Shown: positions 9,262 to 15,900 of the stretch, piece after piece
How the letters are laid out: the number at the start of each line of letters is the position of its first letter
Numbering within the stretch: position 1 is the first letter of the stretch
DNA from: Botryllus schlosseri
Taxonomy: Eukaryota; Chordata; Ascidiacea; Stolidobranchia; Styelidae
Direction: 5' to 3'
NCBI GenBank assembly: GCA_000444245.1
Contig: ATSW01016049.1
Span: forward strand, 1 to 20,577
Length of the DNA: 20,577 bases
Translations under genes and position numbers: made by a program
The notes under the pieces: generated by a model
What the model saw: the letters and a program-made list of their open reading frames with translations, nothing else
Database searches by the model: none
Told to the model about the DNA's origin: nothing

Positions 9262-9755
9262 GGCGTGCGGAACATGAAAATCTAAGCGAGGATTTGACCT
9301 GATGTTTATCCATTGCGACGAAATAGTTGTAAATTGGAGGGGGTATCGATCATGCTCCTTTACAAGGTTAAGAATTGAAATTATGGACCTATGAAAGTCG
9401 CACACCTCGCGTAAACTCCCGAAATCATTCCCCAACACCTCCACGAACATTCGCTGTCCATATTTACTCAAAACGAAGTTCAATCTTTTCCGTCCGCATC
9501 GTACATCGTCTGCCTTGAGCGGACAAAAATATAATAAAACCGCCAAATCCCAATGATTATTATTAGTATGATATTTCTCAAACCAATTCTCTTCGAATTG
9601 AATTCCACTACGCCCTCAACGCCTGACATCACACACCTTTTTCTGATAGTCATATAATTGATTTCTCGCGGCAAAAGCGCGCGCGCGCCGGCGGCCGGCG
9701 TCGCCAATTATTACCTACGAAGTGATAAGAAACAAATACGGAAACAAGCGGCGCA
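9262..9755 (-). other. Downstream flank and probable 3' UTR of HADHA
   Basis: No coding exon is seen. Read on the minus strand after the HADHA stop codon, I find no canonical AATAAA before the retroposon tail at 9261; only variants such as AATAAT occur, near 9560. A GC-rich microsatellite-like patch of CGCG and GCCGGC words lies at 9667-9703. Confidence 0.4.
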
Positions 9756-9904
9756 TTAGGAAGAGTGAAATTTCTTAGACGGGTCGTTCGCGTGGTCCAC
9801 CAAAAGCTGGCACGGCGTGAAGGAGGCCCCGTACACTTGTTCGAAACGCCGCATGTTGTCCACCAGCGACTTGGCGCCGTGAACGTCGATGAATCGGAAC
9901 GGAC
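9756..9904 (-). CDS. HADHA: HADHA window exon 14 (C-terminus)
   Basis: The acceptor CTCTTCCAG|GTCC completes Gly and reads [20 protein letters not shown]. It ends [21 protein letters not shown] and TAA (9756-9758). Confidence 0.97.
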
Positions 9905-12900
9905 CTGGAAGAGTAAAAATAGCGTACTTCCAGCGACTGTTTCGAGCGAAACAAACAATGAGCGTAACCTCCCAAGTTCGGCGGGAAGCCAAGTCCGAAA
10001 ACGGCGCCAATGTCAGCTTCGAGCTAAACAAAATTTGAGGAAATTACGATATGGTCGAAATATTTTCAACAATCGCAGAGGCAGCCGTAAAAAAGTACTT
10101 TTCCCTTTTCCGAGTGCCTAAGTAATGGCTACACAGACCGTCAATTCGCGACATTGCCTCTACACAAATTTACTCTACCACTTGTGCACACATCACCATA
10201 ACCTAGCCCCAAAACTCATCTTTTAAGCATGACAAAGCGGAAGCTCATTAACTCACCGGACTTTCAATAATTCCGTCTTGCAGGCAATGCACGGCTTCGT
10301 TGGTAAACCTCGACACGAACCTCATTATGATGTCAGCGTCGGAAGATCTGCAAAGCGATGCGTAAATCGATGAGAAGCGGAACATTGAAACTGGCTCGCG
10401 CAAGAAACTTACACGGATGGATCCGGAGTGATGGAATATTTCTCGATAATTTTCAACGCCTCGCTGTTCAGCGGTCTGTCTTTGGAGTTTCCGGAATACA
10501 CGTAGAGACCCTTGTTTGTTTTTCGCCCTGCGGAATATAAGTCAGCTTGTGAGCAGATGCATTCGTGAGACTCTTGAATGGACAGTATTGGTCAATGTCG
10601 CTGGAGATCCGAGCCGCAGTTTAATCTTTAACCTTCCCTCCCCCCCGACTATTAAAGATTAGCATTTGAGTGCTCAGTAACAAAGCACTTTCGTTTTTTC
10701 AAATACTCAAACAGGATTTGCCACTTGGAATACTTACTCACGTAGTTTTGTTTCGACTGCGTCTACATGAACTTCCCCCATACCAACCTTTTTATGCTCT
10801 GGATTTTGAAAAAAGTAGTTTTGGGACAAGTTGGAATCACTTCAAAGTGCGAAATCGTCATTAAGACCCGCGCGAAATAGCCGTTACAGTTTCTGTTGAA
10901 TGTTTTCGAAGATTTTACGTGTTTGTAACGTCTTTGTCGTTTTGCAGTAGTCTTGAAGATGGATCTTGTCATTTTTAAAGGAACCGCCACCGATTGACTG
11001 CTAAAAGCATGCGCACTGCGAGCCCTCGACCAAATCCACTTAACGAATCTACTCAATTGACTAATTTTAAGACCTTTCATTTTCTATGTCCCCTTGAAGT
11101 AGTTTAGACATGTCTTGAAAATTGCTAATTCTGCTTGAATTAGAATAGAAATGCAGGGTTACTTCTACTTCTACGCGAGTAGCAATGCTGACTGCTTTGA
11201 CCACCCTCTGATAAACTGAGTCCTTGCACAAACAGTATTTGCCAAACATACAGCATATCGTATTATGCATACCGGCGAAACCGGCGGCCACCATGTCTTT
11301 CATGATGTTAACGTTGCCGCCTTGCAGTCTCTCTCCCAACGCCTCCCCGAGGTATTCAGCGATGTGAGACGCTACGTCGATACCGACCTGGACACAAGAG
11401 GTTGAAAAATTAGCGATCTGCACGGTCGAAGCGACCATCTCCAATGAAAAGTACAGAAAAACATCAAGAACTGTTAACTGCCGGGTCCAACACAGCAGTC
11501 TTGCCGACCAATTTGAATGGCGTCACTTTACAGTTCTCTTCGATAGTTAAATTAATAGTTGATTATTTATTATAAAATCATGGAAATAGAAATTTTTCTA
11601 ATGCAATAACTTCGCTTCTAGTGGACGGAATTGAGCCACATTTGGTGTGCATCATCTCTACTGACAACCTAACAATTTTCTGAGGCCGGCAGAAAAATTC
11701 TTGAAATTTTTTTGTTTTTTGTTTTTCAAGGATAAATTCAAAACTTGCTACTGCACGAATCTCACTTCTACTGGTTGGAATGGAGCCAAAGTTGGTGTGC
11801 AGCATTTCTTTTTTAACCAACCCAACAATTTATCAAGTAGCCAGTGAAATCTGAAGAAGTTTTTTTTTTGAACAGCCCTACTCTGCATGCAGAATTTCAG
11901 CCAGATCGGCTCTGTATCTTTTATATACCTTTGAAAGTCAGATTTGAGCTGAATTTTTCCACCAAAATAAGCCAAAACATAATTTTGTTTCACATAATTT
12001 CAGGTACCACGCAGATTTTTTCGGAGATGTGGTTCGAAATAACCAGCTGGAGCCGAGCCGGAACAGGACTTTGAAACCGCTTTGAAAGTTGGACTTGCGC
12101 ACGACTTTTTACACCGAAATATGGCAAAAAGAGACACTTTGCAGAGTTTTAGATACCAGCCGTATATTTTCGGACACGAGATTTCAAATAACCCGCTGGA
12201 TCCAGACTTCAAAACCACCAGCCACATTTTTTCAAACTCGTCAACGCGAGAATCCGCAACACACATTCCCCAACGCACCTCGTCCAACAAGGTCGCCGTG
12301 CCCACAGGAAACCCGAATCCCTTCGACAGCTTATCGATTTTCTTTGCGTCGTGCCCCTCCTGCATCAGCCTCATCATCTCCGAAAGCGCCGGCGCCAGAA
12401 TCCTAGTCGTGTAGAACCCTGGTCCGTCTTTCACCACCACGATAAGCTTGCCCTGCCTGATGCCGACGTCTACGGCCGAAGCGATCGTGTCTTTCGACGT
12501 CTTCTCGGTCGTGATAATCTCCAAGAGCTGCATCTTGTCGACCGGTGAAAAATAGTGCATGCCGATCACCTGGAACAAAAATGGTGAGCTCGAGGGAAAT
12601 TGCGCGGTCTCTGGCGGGCAGACGAACCTTTTCCGGTCTCTTGCTGGCTTTGGCGATGTCTGTGATAGGTAGGGCGGATGTGTTGGAGGCGAATATGCAG
12701 TGCTCCGGAATGACCTGGAACCAGAAACGTTCAATGTAGCCAGCGTTGTTGCTCAATTACGCCCGTAAATTTCTGCTCGATTGCAAGTAGAAGTAGAAAG
12801 CGAAGGTATAAAAATGACTTAACAATTCTCAAAAGTACATTTGGTCGATGGATCGCGGGTGGTTATGTTTGATATTGCAAGGGCATCTTTACGACTAACA

Positions 12901-15900
12901 CAGTGGTTCTCAACCTTTTTTTAGACACGCCCCCCCCCCCCTTTAAGATAGGGAAAAATTTCGCGCTTCCCTTATCGTCATATTACAAAATCCAACCGGG
13001 ATGCTAGCAACCCCAACAGATCGTTTGATGGCATGGAAGTTTATGACTGTTGATGAGACATGAGAGAATTCAAAAATATGAAATTCGGTCTATATATATA
13101 GAGAAACACGCGTGAATTGGATGTAAATCGCGCAGAGTGCGATACATTTTTTCAGTTGACCGCTTCTTCGCGCCCCCTTCAGATGCTGTCACGCCCTCCA
13201 AAGAGGGGCGCGCCCCCCAGGTTGAGATCCATTCGACTAACACAAGATGACTAACGACACCGCAAATACATGTAAAAGATCTACTTAGTACTCTAGTACT
13301 AAGAGTAGTAACTTGTTACTGACCGCCTCTACGAAGTACTTCTAGTTTTTGCAGCGCTCAGGTTTCGACCAACTTTTACCAAGTGACACAAAAAATATTA
13401 ATCTAAAATTGCTTGTGGGTTCGAGTGTCGTCAGTCAAAATGCAAACTTTGAAGTTGCGGTCAGTAACGAAGTGCTCCTACATTTTACAGTATTCAAGTA
13501 GGTTTTGCCTATTTACAACGCCTACTGAACTGGATAAGTTTTAGACTTCTATTGAACAGTTTTTCAATAAAAATTACCCACATTTAACAAAGTCATATAT
13601 CCATCCCTCATTGCACGTATCAGCTGAAATAAACCCAACAAAAGATAAACCACATACCGCCTCGGTTTCTTTCAGGACCTTGTGCTTCACGTCCATATCT
13701 TCAAACACGGCTTCGACGACGATGTCGGCCTTCTTCAGACTGTCGTAGGAGAGCGTGGCGTCCAGTTTCGACACGATTTGGTCTCTTTCGAATCTGAAAC
13801 ACGATCGGCCGTTGCTAATTACTGATTCCATGAACCGGTGCAGAGGAACCTAGCCTCTTGTCGCAACAGTGGTTGCCAGAAGTAGTATGCACAATTTAAT
13901 CGACGCAGTCAGTGATATTCTTTCCGCAATAAAAGACACAGTGCGGTTAAGTGAGATCGTGTGAATATCTGAGACAGGTAAATAAACATAATCGTGTCTG
14001 CCGATATATAGACATTCGAAAATTACGTATACAAAGTGACGATCCCTAACAAGTGCCGTCATGAAACTTAACCAACCACCAAGTACTCAGCCAAGCTGTC
14101 AGAAGAAGATTTCATGGGTTCTTAATTTCATGTACCCAACAGTAGTTTTGGTTTGCACTGACGCACTCTATTATACATTTTATTAATATTCAAATTCAGC
14201 GAAGCATTTCACACTCGATATACATTTTTTACAACCCACTTACGTTGTGATCTTCTTCCTCTTGGCCTGAGTGTTGAATCCCTTGTAGATTTGTTCCTGC
14301 CCGCGCGCCAGGCCCGCTTCGAAACCGTCTTTCAAGATCGTGTGGAAGCCCTTGTTCAGACTGACTTGCGCGATACCGGCACCCATCAGGCCGGCTCCGA
14401 GAATAGCCAGATTCCTGCGATATGATCATATGCAAACGTGTCACCGGAGAAATTAGTAGCGGGCTCCCAACAGATTAGTAACCATCACGTAAGGGGGAGA
14501 AAAAAGCAGAAATACTTTGCCACTGAGCAGCTCTGCTGTTTACAATAGATTGTAACTTGTCGCTAATTTTTTTATTGATTTGTATGTTAAATGACGTACG
14601 ATTTTGAAAAGAAGTCACGAGACCTTGGTACTTGATTGGATTTAAACAATGTGACTTCGAAAAGCGTGTGGCAAATATTTTGAATCGATACCTACAAACA
14701 GGGATTCTAACTGGAGTTTTACCCTGCTATCTCCTAATAAAGGGGTGCGCAACAGTTTTCGATTGACGTTCTGGATTGAAATAACGCTGACAAATGGCTG
14801 GCCACACCTGGGCTTTCTAGTAGTTGCAAAGACCATACATTTCTGCGAGAATTCGTCAGTGATTGCGAGACTAACAATAGAATTCCAGTTCAATCACTAG
14901 TAACATAGGGTTACCGTCTTTTGAGACACGAAAAGAGGACACTTTTCAAAAATTCTGAAAGCTCTAGCACGAGAAAAGAAAACGGGTGATTTGGAAATTT
15001 TTTTGAGTAATGGTATTGTGTTGAAAAAAAAAGGTTATTTTTCCAATCTCGCTCTCGAAATAAACCACCAGGATGTTCGCTGTGTCAGAGTCCATTTTTT
15101 TATCACATTTCAACACTTTTTTTTAGAAAAAGAGGATATTTGGGCGTCCTACGAGGTTTAATTTAATTAGTTCAAAACAGACGACAAGTCCTCGAGGAAA
15201 TAAGGTAATCCTACGTAACCTGACTCAATTATATGAATATCATAAAAAATATTCATCCTTGCTCAACAAGCGTATTAAACCATTAGGCTGTGCCAAATTA
15301 TACACCGATTTCACACACCACATTTGGCCCAGGAGCTGCAGGATGTGCACACCTATCCTAATACAGCCTACCACTACGACAAAACAGTCTGGACTGCACG
15401 AAGTAGGATTCGACACCTACGCTACAACCTTTTCTTATCGAAACATTGATAGTCCTTTGTCGTTTGGGCCAAGTAGCCACCTCCCGACGAAAGTCTGTAA
15501 GATATTCATACTCACTCTACTTTCTTCTGCGGCTTTCCGTACCGATTCTTCTTGCAGTACGTCTGTCCCGCGTAAAGCCCGATCAACGCTTTGGATTCGT
15601 TGGTCTGCGACAGTTTCCCGAAGCTCTCCGCTTCCATCTTGAGACCAGCCTCCGTTCCTTTCTCCCAACCTTCGCGGATTACCTGTGTTGCGTTCCAAAA
15701 TTTCATAAGATTTATGGCGAATGGGGACTACGGAACGGGTTTGTCGCACAACCAGTACTGATCATGATCACAAACAAAGTAATTATACTTTTTCATTGAG
15801 TAGTCCATCAAATTTTCCTCACTTGCACTATTTACTTAAGTGGTTATGTCTTAGGCTACTACCACTTCTACTTGGAACAGTTTTCAGGTAAAATTACTCA

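Noticed and set aside
12000-12278. Continuation of HADHA exon 9 as a longer exon
   Set aside because: Similarity to HADHA stops exactly at the donor at 12278, and the next exon joins in phase; the extension is intronic repeat.
13574-13831. Separate 85-codon gene starting [10 protein letters not shown]
   Set aside because: It is HADHA exon 13658-13793 read through both flanking splice sites.
14735-14813. Small hAT-like element with AGGGGTGCGCAAC and GGCCACACCTG ends
   Set aside because: The inverted ends match only partly and there is no 8-bp target duplication.
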